Positions 37,271 to 44,599 of a DNA stretch of 64,000 bases are shown piece by piece. The stretch lies in assembly GCF_002001105.1 (NCBI RefSeq), contig NZ_MUNP01000034.1:62001-126000 (forward strand). The letters are read 5' to 3'. The DNA comes from Rhodanobacter sp. C06 (GTDB lineage: Bacteria; Pseudomonadota; Gammaproteobacteria; Xanthomonadales; Rhodanobacteraceae). Position 1 is the first letter of the stretch; each line of letters begins with the position of its first letter. Under the pieces are notes generated by a model. The model ran no database searches. It was not told the DNA's origin and saw only the letters and a list, made by a program, of their open reading frames with translations. Both the position numbers and the translations under genes were made by a program.

Positions 37271-37585
37271 AAGAGCCTGTTCAATGTCTCCGCGTGGCCC
37301 GCGACGGGAGCTGTTTGCACGCAGACCAAGGAAGAAGGAGGGCGCGCGGGGAAAGTCCGAGGATGGACTCGGCTCTGAGGAGCGAGGAGTGGACGTCCTT
37401 CCAAGACCGAGTGATGACGCAGGGATGTGGGCAAACAGATCCGGCCTGAGGGGGTGCCCTCGAATGGCCGCCATGCGGCGGCGCGCGGCTTGGCCTGCCA
37501 GCCAGGCAGGCGCTGCACCAAGCGCGACCACCTGATGGTCATTCGAGGGCAACGCGAGCTACGCGGAGACATTGAACAGGCTCTT
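37271..37585. mobile_element. MITE-like 315-bp element between dgcN and gltS
   Basis: The left end AAGAGCCTGTTCAATGTCTC continuing CGCGT is repeated inverted at the right end (GCGGAGACATTGAACAGGCTCTT), a match of about 25 bases. The inside is rich in short stems (for example CTGTTTGC with GCAAACAG, and GAGTCCATCC-type pairs) and has no credible protein. The right end is three bases from the dgcN stop and the left end 45 bases from the gltS start, so the element would be transcribed with them. Confidence 0.75.
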
Positions 37586-37588
37586 GGT

Positions 37589-38629
37589 TCACCCCGGGAA
37601 GCATGCAAGGAGGTTGTCCGCGATCGACTCGACGCCCATGGTGACCGGATCCTGGCAAGGCAATCCGAACAGCGCGCCGACCCGTGCGCAGGCCGCCTGC
37701 GCTTCGCCTGCCGGCATCTTCGAGGTGTTCAGCGCGATGCCGACGGGCCGCACCGCGGGGTTGGTCAGGCGGGCGGCGGCAAGGTTCGCCTCCATGCAGG
37801 CCACCAACTCCGGGATCGGGTAATGCGGCAAGCCGCGCATGTGCTGCCGCGTCGGCTCGTGGCAGAGCACCAGCGCATCGGGTTGCGAGCCGTGCAGCAG
37901 ACCCAGCGACACGCCGGCGTAGGATGGATGGAACAGCGAGCCCTGGCCTTCGATCAGGTCCCAGCCGTCGTCGTCGCGCGTGGGCGAGATCGCCTCGGCG
38001 GCGCCGGAGATGAAATCCGCGACCACCGAATCCACCGGGATGCCCGCGCCGGCGATCAGGATGCCGGTCTGCCCGGTGGCGCGAAAATCCGCCGCGCAGC
38101 CGCGCGCGCGCAGCGAACGCTCCAGCGCCAGCGTGGTGTACATCTTGCCGACCGAGCAGTCGGTGCCCACCGTGAGCAGGCGCCGACCGGCGCGCGGCTT
38201 GCCGTTGCCGACCGGGATGCCCGGCCCCGCCGCGCGCGCGTCGAACAGTGCGCGGCCGTTGCGACGCGCGGCGGCCACGATGTCGGCGTTGTCGCGCAGC
38301 TTGTGGTGCAGGCCGGAAACCACGTTGAGCCCGGCGTCCAGCGCGGCGACGGCATCGGCGACGATCACCGGGCCCATCACGCCGCCGGCGTTCGCCGCGC
38401 CGATCACCATGGTGTCGGCGCCCATGCCCTTGGCCTGGGCAAAGCCGAGATCGGGCAGATCCAGCGTCACCCTGCAATCGAGGCGGCGGTGTTGGCCGAG
38501 GCAATGCTCCGGCCGCCAGAACGCCAGCCCGCGCGCGGTCTTGATCGACAGGTCGTCGGTCGCGCTGCCCAGGTACAGCAGGTAGGGCGGTCCCCAGCGG
38601 ACTGCGGTTTCTGCGCCTTGGTTCGACAT
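37589..38629 (-). CDS. dgcN: DUF1611 protein, D-glutamate N-acetyltransferase DgcN type
   Basis: Protein of 346 residues with a P-loop-like LLTVGTDCSVGKMYTTLAL and the family stretches RATGQTGILIAGAGIPVDSV, DLIEGQGSLFHPSYAGVSLG and LCHEPTRQHMRGLPHYPIPE. The DUF1611 family includes DgcN, described as the N-acetyltransferase that starts D-glutamate catabolism in marine bacteria, next to a LysR-type regulator. Here a LysR gene is divergent and gltS is downstream, a matching setting. The start ATG at 38629 has GGAG upstream; an open frame to 38758 would run through the promoter. The usual partner dgcA is not in the window. Confidence 0.85.
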   Translation of the reverse strand: MSNQGAETAVRWGPPYLLYLGSATDDLSIKTARGLAFWRPEHCLGQHRRLDCRVTLDLPDLGFAQAKGMGADTMVIGAANAGGVMGPVIVADAVAALDAGLNVVSGLHHKLRDNADIVAAARRNGRALFDARAAGPGIPVGNGKPRAGRRLLTVGTDCSVGKMYTTLALERSLRARGCAADFRATGQTGILIAGAGIPVDSVVADFISGAAEAISPTRDDDGWDLIEGQGSLFHPSYAGVSLGLLHGSQPDALVLCHEPTRQHMRGLPHYPIPELVACMEANLAAARLTNPAVRPVGIALNTSKMPAGEAQAACARVGALFGLPCQDPVTMGVESIADNLLACFPG

Positions 38630-38677
38630 GCGGGCCGTGACTCCGTGAGGTTGCGTACCGCATCGCGCGGCGCGACG

Positions 38678-38744
38678 AGGATAGTCAGCGGCCGCCGCGC
38701 GCCGCCAATGAAAAGACGGCAAGTAGGCATAACCGACGGTTGTG
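38678..38744 (-). promoter_or_regulatory. LysR-type promoter module of dgcN(-gltS)
   Basis: Reading toward dgcN: CACAACCGTCGGTTATG (dyad, 38744-38728), 12 bases, CTTTTCATTGG with TTGGCG as -35 (38708-38703), 19 bases, TATCCT as -10 (38683-38678). Spacings are identical to the ggt and TonB receptor modules. The divergent LysR gene starts 91 bases beyond the dyad, as expected for a regulator binding its own intergenic region. Confidence 0.78.
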
Positions 38745-38834
38745 GATGCGCCATGCATTGCAGGTACGAGTTTGCCTGCAAAAACAATATGTGCTGCACT
38801 CGAACGGTCACGCCGCGAACCGGACGGGAAGGCT

Positions 38835-39740
38835 ATGCGCCTGCGCTACATCGAGTTGTTCCATGCCGTGCTGAGCACCGGCAGCCTGACCGGGGCGGCG
38901 AGCCTGCTGAACATCTCGCAGCCGGCCGCGAGCAAAGCCTTGCAGCAGGCCGAGAACCATCTGGGCTTCGCGCTGTTCAGCCGTGTGCGCGGCCGCTTGC
39001 AACCGACCCAGCAGGCGTTGCTGATGCGCCACCACATCGACCGCATCATGCGGGAGATGTACGACTTGCAGCGCCTCTCGGCGAACATCACCCGGCCCGA
39101 GAGCCACCCGTTGCGGGTGACCTGCACGCCCACGCTGGCGCAGGTGGTGGTGCCCGACGCGATCGCCCGGCTGGGCAAGGTCTATCCCGGCACCATCGTC
39201 GAGCTGTACACCCAGCACTCGGCGGTGATGTGCGAGTCGCTGATGCTGCGCGAAACCGACATCGGGCTCACCCTGCAGGACCTGAGCCACCACGGCCTGC
39301 TCCAGCAGGCGCTGTGCCACGGCAACATCATGGTGGTCGCGCCGCCGGGCTGGTGGTCGGCCCGCGAACTCGCGCGGCCGCTGCCGATCAGCGAGCTGGC
39401 CGGCCAGCCGATGATCGGCATCACGGTGCAGGATGCACTGGGCAACATGCTGCAGGGCCACCTGGCCAAGATCGCCCCCGCACCGCGCACGAACGTCTGG
39501 GTGCAGACCTACCAGCTGGCCTGCGCGCTGGTCGCGCGCGGCGGCGGACTGGCGCTGGTGGACCCCTTCACCGCGCGCTGCAGCAAGGAACCGCTGCAGA
39601 TGCGCCCGTTGAAACTGCAGCTCGACGTCACCCTGCATGCCGCCTTCCGCTCGGACAACCCGTTGAACGCGGTGCAGCGGCGCTTCCTCGACTACGTGCG
39701 CGACTTCGCGCAGGGCCTGCTGGCGGCCGGGGCGGCGTAG
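38835..39740 (+). CDS. LysR-type transcriptional regulator (DgcR-like candidate)
   Basis: LysR regulator of 301 residues. The winged helix-turn-helix spans residues 1-60 (LRYIELFHAVLSTGSLTGAA, SQPAASKALQQAENHLGFALF). The effector domain follows from about residue 90. GGGAAGG precedes the ATG at 38835. It is divergent from dgcN, whose promoter carries a T-N11-A dyad at the usual LysR distance. By position it probably senses a glutamate-related compound and activates dgcN-gltS, and perhaps ggt and the TonB receptor gene. Confidence 0.9.
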   Translation: MRLRYIELFHAVLSTGSLTGAASLLNISQPAASKALQQAENHLGFALFSRVRGRLQPTQQALLMRHHIDRIMREMYDLQRLSANITRPESHPLRVTCTPTLAQVVVPDAIARLGKVYPGTIVELYTQHSAVMCESLMLRETDIGLTLQDLSHHGLLQQALCHGNIMVVAPPGWWSARELARPLPISELAGQPMIGITVQDALGNMLQGHLAKIAPAPRTNVWVQTYQLACALVARGGGLALVDPFTARCSKEPLQMRPLKLQLDVTLHAAFRSDNPLNAVQRRFLDYVRDFAQGLLAAGAA

Positions 39741-39852
39741 TCCCGAGCCTCTCCCGTTGGCCGGGGCGAACCTTCGGACAGGCCCTCAAGCGTCGCCACG
39801 ACTTCGCCGATACAGCGACGAGGGCCATGCCGGCCGTGAGGGGAAACGCAAC

Positions 39853-40263
39853 GTGGACATCGAGCGGTTCAAGAAGGAGCACGCGGATCTGATGGCGGCG
39901 GTGACGTCCCTGCGCGAGCTGGTACAGCATGGGGTCGGCGAGCGGGCCGATGCCATCCACCGGCAGCTGTCGGCGATGAATTCCGCGATCAAGCTGCATC
40001 TCGCCGCGGAGGACCGGATGCTCTATCCGGCCCTGATGAAGGCGGCCGATCCAGCCGTCGCGCAAACCGGGCGGCAGTTCCAGGAAGAGATGGGCGGGCT
40101 GGCCGCCGCCTACATGGCGTTCGCCGCGCGCTGGAATCTGGCCGGCAAGATTGCCGCGGACCCGCGGGGATTCCGCGACGACGCCAACGACGTGTTCAAG
40201 GCGCTGCACCTGCGCGTGCAGCGCGAGAACCGGGAACTGTATCCGCTGGCGGAACGCCTGTAG
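39853..40263 (+). CDS. Hemerythrin-type HHE cation-binding protein
   Basis: Four-helix protein of 136 residues. Histidines and acids expected for a di-iron or single-metal HHE site are in FKKEHADLM, AIKLHLAAEDRMLYPAL and the final FKALHLRVQRENRELYPLAERL. The start is GTG at 39853, preceded by GAGGGGAAAC; no in-frame ATG is near. Such proteins are linked to nitrosative or oxygen stress, iron storage or oxygen sensing; the exact role is open. It is a single gene between LysR and VOC. Confidence 0.82.
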   Translation: MDIERFKKEHADLMAAVTSLRELVQHGVGERADAIHRQLSAMNSAIKLHLAAEDRMLYPALMKAADPAVAQTGRQFQEEMGGLAAAYMAFAARWNLAGKIAADPRGFRDDANDVFKALHLRVQRENRELYPLAERL

Positions 40264-40339
40264 CGCACCGGGCAGGCGGATCGACGGCAGGGCAGGCGGC
40301 GCCCCGGACCATGGATGAGATGGCTGCGGGGCGGGTGAC

Positions 40340-40699
40340 TCATTCGGGTCGGTGGCACACGAATTCGACCAGCCGCCCGTCCGGGTCGCGCAGGTAGCCG
40401 GCGTAGTAGTTCGGGTGGATGTGCGGGGCGAGCGTGGGGGCGCGGTCGAGCCGATGCCCCGCAGCCTCCGCCGTCGCGTAGATCCGGTCGACCAGCGCCC
40501 GGTTGGCGACGCCGAACGCGAAGTGGACATGTGCCGACGGTTCGCCCGCCACGATGAAGAAATCCAGATCGCGATCATTGCCAAAACCCTTGGCGGCGCC
40601 ATCGACCTTCCGTTCGTACCCGAGCGGGGCAAGCACGTCGCCGTAGAAGCGCAGGTTGGCGTCGAGGTCGCGGGTTTGCAGTTCGAGATGGTCGATCAT
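40340..40699 (-). CDS. VOC-family (glyoxalase-like) protein
   Basis: Protein of 119 residues of the vicinal-oxygen-chelate fold. It opens with MIDHLELQTRDLDANLRFYG and ends with YAGYLRDPDGRLVEFVCH, whose Glu and His are the usual metal ligands. Enzymes of this group include glyoxalase I, dioxygenases and fosfomycin resistance proteins; this one is of an unspecified subgroup. It is divergent from the Lrp-type regulator, which may control it. Confidence 0.85.
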   Translation of the reverse strand: MIDHLELQTRDLDANLRFYGDVLAPLGYERKVDGAAKGFGNDRDLDFFIVAGEPSAHVHFAFGVANRALVDRIYATAEAAGHRLDRAPTLAPHIHPNYYAGYLRDPDGRLVEFVCHRPE

Positions 40700-40826
40700 G
40701 TCAGTGCCTGCCAGTGGTTGGGCCGTTTCCGGAGTGCAGGCATGATCGTGGTTCGTGCTGCGGTTCGGCCGCACAATCCGGCCGTTCACGGTTGCCGCGC
40801 CGCGATGGGTGCCGTTAAGGTGCGGC

Positions 40827-41297
40827 ATGGCTGAAGAACCCCTGCTCGACGATTTCGATCGCGCGATCTTGCGGCGCGTGCAACGCGACGCCCGCGCCAC
40901 CGGCGAGGATATCGGAGCCGCCATCGGCCTCTCCGCAGCAGCCGTGCAGCGGCGGCTCAAACGTCTGCGCCAGCTTGGCGTGATTGCCGCGGAGGTCGCG
41001 GTCGTCGACCCGGCGGCGGTGGGTCAGGCGATGGGTTTCATCGTCGGCGTGGAGATGGAGCGCGAGCGTGCGGATGTGCTCGACGCGTTCCGTCGCCAGG
41101 CGCGCACCGACCCCAACGTGCAGCAGTGCTACTACGTCACCGGTGGGACGGACTTCGTGCTGGTCGTGGTGGCGCGCGACATGGCCGACTTCGAGGCGTT
41201 CACCCGGCGCCTGCTGCTCGAAAACGAGAACATCCGCCGCTACACCACGAACGTGGTGATGGCGCGCGACAAGGTGGGGCTGGCGGTGCCGGTGTAG
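40827..41297 (+). CDS. Lrp/AsnC-family transcriptional regulator
   Basis: Regulator of 156 residues with an N-terminal helix-turn-helix (LDDFDRAILRRVQRDARATG, LSAAAVQRRLKRLRQLGVI) and a RAM ligand-binding domain (GTDFVLVVVARDMADFEAFTR). The ATG at 40827 gives a normal length. Lrp-type KynR controls kynurenine genes in other proteobacteria and a kynureninase gene lies next door, convergent; control of it is plausible but not shown. The divergent VOC gene is the other candidate target. Confidence 0.9.
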   Translation: MAEEPLLDDFDRAILRRVQRDARATGEDIGAAIGLSAAAVQRRLKRLRQLGVIAAEVAVVDPAAVGQAMGFIVGVEMERERADVLDAFRRQARTDPNVQQCYYVTGGTDFVLVVVARDMADFEAFTRRLLLENENIRRYTTNVVMARDKVGLAVPV

Positions 41298-41365
41298 CGG
41301 TCCAGCCGCGATCCCGCGCTCGGCAAATGCCGGGCAATCGGCGAGATGGTCAACGCCCCCTCGCG

Positions 41366-41445
41366 TTTCAGAAACCCGGGTCAGAAACCCGGGTCAGAGT
41401 GCACTTCAGAAACCCGGGTCAAGAAACCCGGGTCAGAGTGCACTT
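41366..41445. repeat. Tandem CCCGGGTC repeat
   Basis: Four copies of AGAAACCCGGGTC lie in 80 bases, arranged as a duplicated block ending each time in CAGAGTGCACTTC. Each unit holds the palindrome CCCGGG. It fills the space between the Lrp regulator and kynU, which converge here. The rest of the 200 bp gap shows nothing else. Confidence 0.85.
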
Positions 41446-41499
41446 CCGAGCGACCGCTAGGGTCGAAAGCGGGCATTTACGATCAACGTGTCTGGTGTG

Positions 41500-42774
41500 T
41501 CAGCCGCGGCTCCACGCTTGCACCGCCCCCGCGAACGCCAGGCAATCCGCGTGGCGGTTGTACAGCGGCGCGGGCGAGATGCGGATCACGTCGGGTTCGC
41601 GCCAGTCGCCGATCACGCCGTGCTCCATCAGGTGCTCGAACAGTGCGCGGCCACGTGCGCGGCCGCCGAGCACACGGATCGACAGCTGGGCACCGCGGCG
41701 CATGGGATCGGCCGGCGTCACCACCTCCAGTACGTCGGCGAGTTGCGTGTTCACCAGCCACTCCAGATAGCCGGTGAGCTGCAGCGACTTCTCGCGCAGC
41801 GTGCCCATGCCGGCGCGATGGAAGATGTCCAGCGACACGCGCAACGGCGCAAGCGCGAGGATCGGCGGGTTGGACAGTTGCCAGCCGTCGGCACCGGGCG
41901 TGGGCACGAACTCGGGGCCCATCAGGAAGCGCGACGACTTGTCGTGGCCCCACCAGCCGGCGAAGCGCGGCAGTGTGGCGCGCGCATGACGTTCGTGCAC
42001 GAAGGCGCCGCCCACCGCGCCGGGGCCGGCGTTGAGGTACTTGTAGCTGCACCAGATCGCGAAGTCGGCGCCGCTGTCGTGCAATTGCAACGGCAGGTTG
42101 CCCACGGCGTGCGCGAGGTCGAAGCCCACCGTGCAGCCGTGCCGGTGGCCGAGTTCCGTGATCGCCTTGAGATCGAAAGCCTGGCCACTGCGGTATTGCA
42201 CGCCGGGCAACAGCACCAGCGCGATGCGCGAGCCGTGTTCGGCCAGCGCGCGCTCGATCGCGGCCATCGACAGCGTGCCGTTCGGTTCGTCGGCCTCGAG
42301 TTCGATCAAGGCATCGGCGGGATCGTAGCCGTGGAAGCGCACCTGCGATTCCAGCGCGTAGCGGTCGGTGGGAAAGGCGCCGGCCTCCATCAGGATCGCA
42401 GGGCGTTCGGCGGTGGGCCGGTAGAAACTCACCATCATCAGGTGCAGGTTCACGCCCAAGGTGTTCATCGCCACCACTTCGGACGGCTGCGCGCCCACCA
42501 CTTCGGCGAGGTGGTCGCGCACGAACTCGTGGTAGTCCATCCACGGCAGGCGGCCCTTGAAGTGGCCTTCCACGCCGAGCTGCGCCCAGTCGTCCAGTTC
42601 GGCGGCCAGCGCGGCGCGCACCGCGCGTGGCTGCAGACCCAGCGAGTTGCCGCAGAAATAGGCACTGTCGCGGCCCGCGTGCGGCGGGATCAGGAACTCG
42701 TCGCGAAACGCGCGCAGCGGGTCGGCCGCATCGGCGGCCTGGGCCCAGGCGGCGGTGGCTTGGTAGTCGGACAT
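41500..42774 (-). CDS. kynU: Kynureninase
   Basis: PLP-dependent hydrolase of 424 residues that cleaves kynurenine to anthranilate, or 3-hydroxykynurenine to 3-hydroxyanthranilate, and alanine. The PLP lysine is in WCSYKYLNAGPG. YFCGNSLGLQP at residues 40-50, VAMNTLGVNLHLMM and GFDLAHAVGNLPL are family signatures. The start ATG at 42774 gives the expected N-terminus. Together with the ACMSD gene downstream on the same strand it marks a tryptophan/kynurenine route. Kynurenine formamidase, monooxygenase and 3-HAA dioxygenase are not in the window. Confidence 0.96.
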   Translation of the reverse strand: MSDYQATAAWAQAADAADPLRAFRDEFLIPPHAGRDSAYFCGNSLGLQPRAVRAALAAELDDWAQLGVEGHFKGRLPWMDYHEFVRDHLAEVVGAQPSEVVAMNTLGVNLHLMMVSFYRPTAERPAILMEAGAFPTDRYALESQVRFHGYDPADALIELEADEPNGTLSMAAIERALAEHGSRIALVLLPGVQYRSGQAFDLKAITELGHRHGCTVGFDLAHAVGNLPLQLHDSGADFAIWCSYKYLNAGPGAVGGAFVHERHARATLPRFAGWWGHDKSSRFLMGPEFVPTPGADGWQLSNPPILALAPLRVSLDIFHRAGMGTLREKSLQLTGYLEWLVNTQLADVLEVVTPADPMRRGAQLSIRVLGGRARGRALFEHLMEHGVIGDWREPDVIRISPAPLYNRHADCLAFAGAVQAWSRG

Positions 42775-42800
42775 CGGGGTTCCTGCGTGGGGTGCCAGCC

Positions 42801-42858
42801 GTAGGAGCGGCTTCAGCCGCGACCCCGGCGTTGTATCGTGGCTGAAGCCGCTCCTACT
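42801..42858. repeat. Inverted REP pair (GTAGGAGCGGCTTCAGCC)
   Basis: GTAGGAGCGGCTTCAGCCGC and, inverted, GTGGCTGAAGCCGCTCCTAC face each other over about 16 bases. This sequence type is widespread as REP/BIME in Pseudomonas and Xanthomonadales. The TAG of the right-hand unit is the stop codon of the next gene (42854-43375). Confidence 0.88.
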
Positions 42859-43375
42859 GCAGTCGTGCGGCGACCGCATCGCAGCCGCGGTCGAACGCGG
42901 CGATCCAGGCGGCGCCGGCCTGGCTCTGCTGGGGACGCACGCAGCGCAACTGGATCGCGTGGCCGTCCTTGAACCAGTAGCGCTCGCGGTAGCTGGACGC
43001 CACGCCGGCTTCGCGCGCGGTGTAGCTGTAACTGTTCGGCTCGGGCGCCTTCGCCACGGTCTGGTAGCCGGGCAACGCCATCGCCGCGGCGGTGGCCTGG
43101 TCCATCCAGGCAAGGAAGCCGTTGATGTCGGGCACCTGCTTCACCGTCACGGTCACGCGGGCCAGCAGGACGTGGCCGGTGGGCGAGGGATCGGGCACCT
43201 GGAACGCGCGCACTTCCGGGTCGCCGTCGGTCTGCATGATGTCCAGCCAGCCGTCCGGCGTGCTGAAGTTCACGCTTCCGTTGGCCATGCTGACATCGGC
43301 GGCGGGGGCAGGTGTGGCGGCCAGCAGGCCGACGGCAAGCGCGATGGCGGAAACGGTCGAGCGCAGATAACCCAT
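42854..43375 (-). CDS. Secreted hypothetical protein
   Basis: Exported protein of 173 residues with a signal peptide (STVSAIALAVGLLAATPAPAA, cleavage near ApAPA-A). The mature part has no motif I recognise; two cysteines (RCVRPQQ and DRGCDAVA) could form a disulfide. It lies between kynU and the ACMSD gene on the same strand, ten bases after the latter, so it is probably cotranscribed. The stop codon is supplied by the REP unit. Function unknown. Confidence 0.75.
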   Translation of the reverse strand: MGYLRSTVSAIALAVGLLAATPAPAADVSMANGSVNFSTPDGWLDIMQTDGDPEVRAFQVPDPSPTGHVLLARVTVTVKQVPDINGFLAWMDQATAAAMALPGYQTVAKAPEPNSYSYTAREAGVASSYRERYWFKDGHAIQLRCVRPQQSQAGAAWIAAFDRGCDAVAARLQ

Positions 43376-43385
43376 GCAGATTCCC

Positions 43386-44408
43386 TCAGACGTTGGTGTC
43401 GGGTGCGAAGCGGTGCCTGGGCAGGCCCAGCCATTCCAGCGCGGTGCCGTGGAACAGGCGGGCGCGGGAGGCATCGTCCAGCCCGAGGGCCTCGATGCCG
43501 CTGCCGGGCTCCTGTTCGCCCAGCGGGAAAGGATAGTCGGTGCCCAGCATCACCTGCTCGACGCCCGTCACATCCAGCAACCAGCGCAGCGCCTGGTCGT
43601 CGTGCACGCAGGAGTCGAAATAGAAGCGCTTGAGGTATTCGCGCGGGTTGCGCGGGTTGTCCGTGGCCACCAGGTCGGGGCGCATCTTGAAGCCGTGCTC
43701 GATGCGGCCGATCGTCCACGGGAAGCTGCCGCCGCCGTGGGCCAGCATCACGCGCAGCTTCGGCAGCCGTTCCAGCACGCCGCCGAAGGCGAGGCAGCAG
43801 GCCGCGCGCGATTGCTCGGCGGGCATGCCCACCAGCCACGGCATCCAGTACTTCGGCATGCTGGCCATGCCCATCATGTCCCACGGGTGCACCAGCACCG
43901 CGGCGCCGAGATCGGCGGCGGCCTCGAAGAACGGGAACAGCTCCGGCGCGTCGAGATTCCAGTCGTTGCAGTGCGAACCGATCTGCACGCCTTGCAGGCC
44001 CAGTTCGTCGATGCAGCGCTCCAGTTCGCGGATAGCGAGGTTCGGCGCCTGCAGCGGCACCGTGGCTATGCCGGCGTAGTGGCGCGGGAAGTCGCGGCAC
44101 ATGCCGGCCATGTGGTCGTTGAGGTGCCGGTGCAACTCCAGCGCCTGGTGGCCCGGCGCCCAATAGGAGAACAGCACCGGCACGGTGGAGATCACCTGCA
44201 CATCGACGCCGAAGCGGGCGTAATCGTCGATGCGGGTCTGCGGATCGAAGGCGGAATCCCACACCTCGCGAAAGAACTTGCCGTCCTTGTAGATGCGGTG
44301 GCGGCCGTCGGTATGGGTCATCACCGGGAAGCGCTCGTCGCCGTACTTGGCGGCGAGGTTCGGCCAGTCGCGGGGCAGGATGTGCGCGTGGGTGTCGATC
44401 TTGAGCAT
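43386..44408 (-). CDS. acmsd: 2-amino-3-carboxymuconate-6-semialdehyde decarboxylase
   Basis: Amidohydrolase-superfamily decarboxylase of 340 residues. Zinc ligands are in IDTHAHILPRDWP (HxH), the His of VLVHPWDMMGM, and the Asp of LGTDYPFPLGE. GGGSFPWTIGRIEHGF and FYFDSCVHD match the ACMSD family closely. It converts 2-amino-3-carboxymuconate semialdehyde to 2-aminomuconate semialdehyde, steering 3-hydroxyanthranilate toward degradation instead of NAD. With kynU it forms a three-gene unit on the minus strand. Confidence 0.92.
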   Translation of the reverse strand: MLKIDTHAHILPRDWPNLAAKYGDERFPVMTHTDGRHRIYKDGKFFREVWDSAFDPQTRIDDYARFGVDVQVISTVPVLFSYWAPGHQALELHRHLNDHMAGMCRDFPRHYAGIATVPLQAPNLAIRELERCIDELGLQGVQIGSHCNDWNLDAPELFPFFEAAADLGAAVLVHPWDMMGMASMPKYWMPWLVGMPAEQSRAACCLAFGGVLERLPKLRVMLAHGGGSFPWTIGRIEHGFKMRPDLVATDNPRNPREYLKRFYFDSCVHDDQALRWLLDVTGVEQVMLGTDYPFPLGEQEPGSGIEALGLDDASRARLFHGTALEWLGLPRHRFAPDTNV

Positions 44409-44599
44409 CCAGGCAGTTTAGAGCCTCGGGACACGAGCAGTCGTGCCGCGTACGCACAATGCGGGGCCGGCGCGGCGCCGATCCGTTGGCGGGAGGCGGG
44501 TGCCGCTGCGGGTCCGGCACATGCGCACCGGGCTTGCAGAAGCCTATACTTCCCGGCCTGAAAGCGTGTCAGGGAGCGACGCGCACAGGGGGAAAAGCC

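Noticed and set aside
37271-37585. Transposon-encoded guide-type RNA as identity of the 315-bp element
   Set aside because: I can see stems but cannot match any consensus by eye, and no nuclease gene is near; only a covariance search could support it.
37427-39892. 821-codon plus-strand frame across dgcN and LysR
   Set aside because: It is antisense to dgcN and out of frame with LysR; no motif fits.
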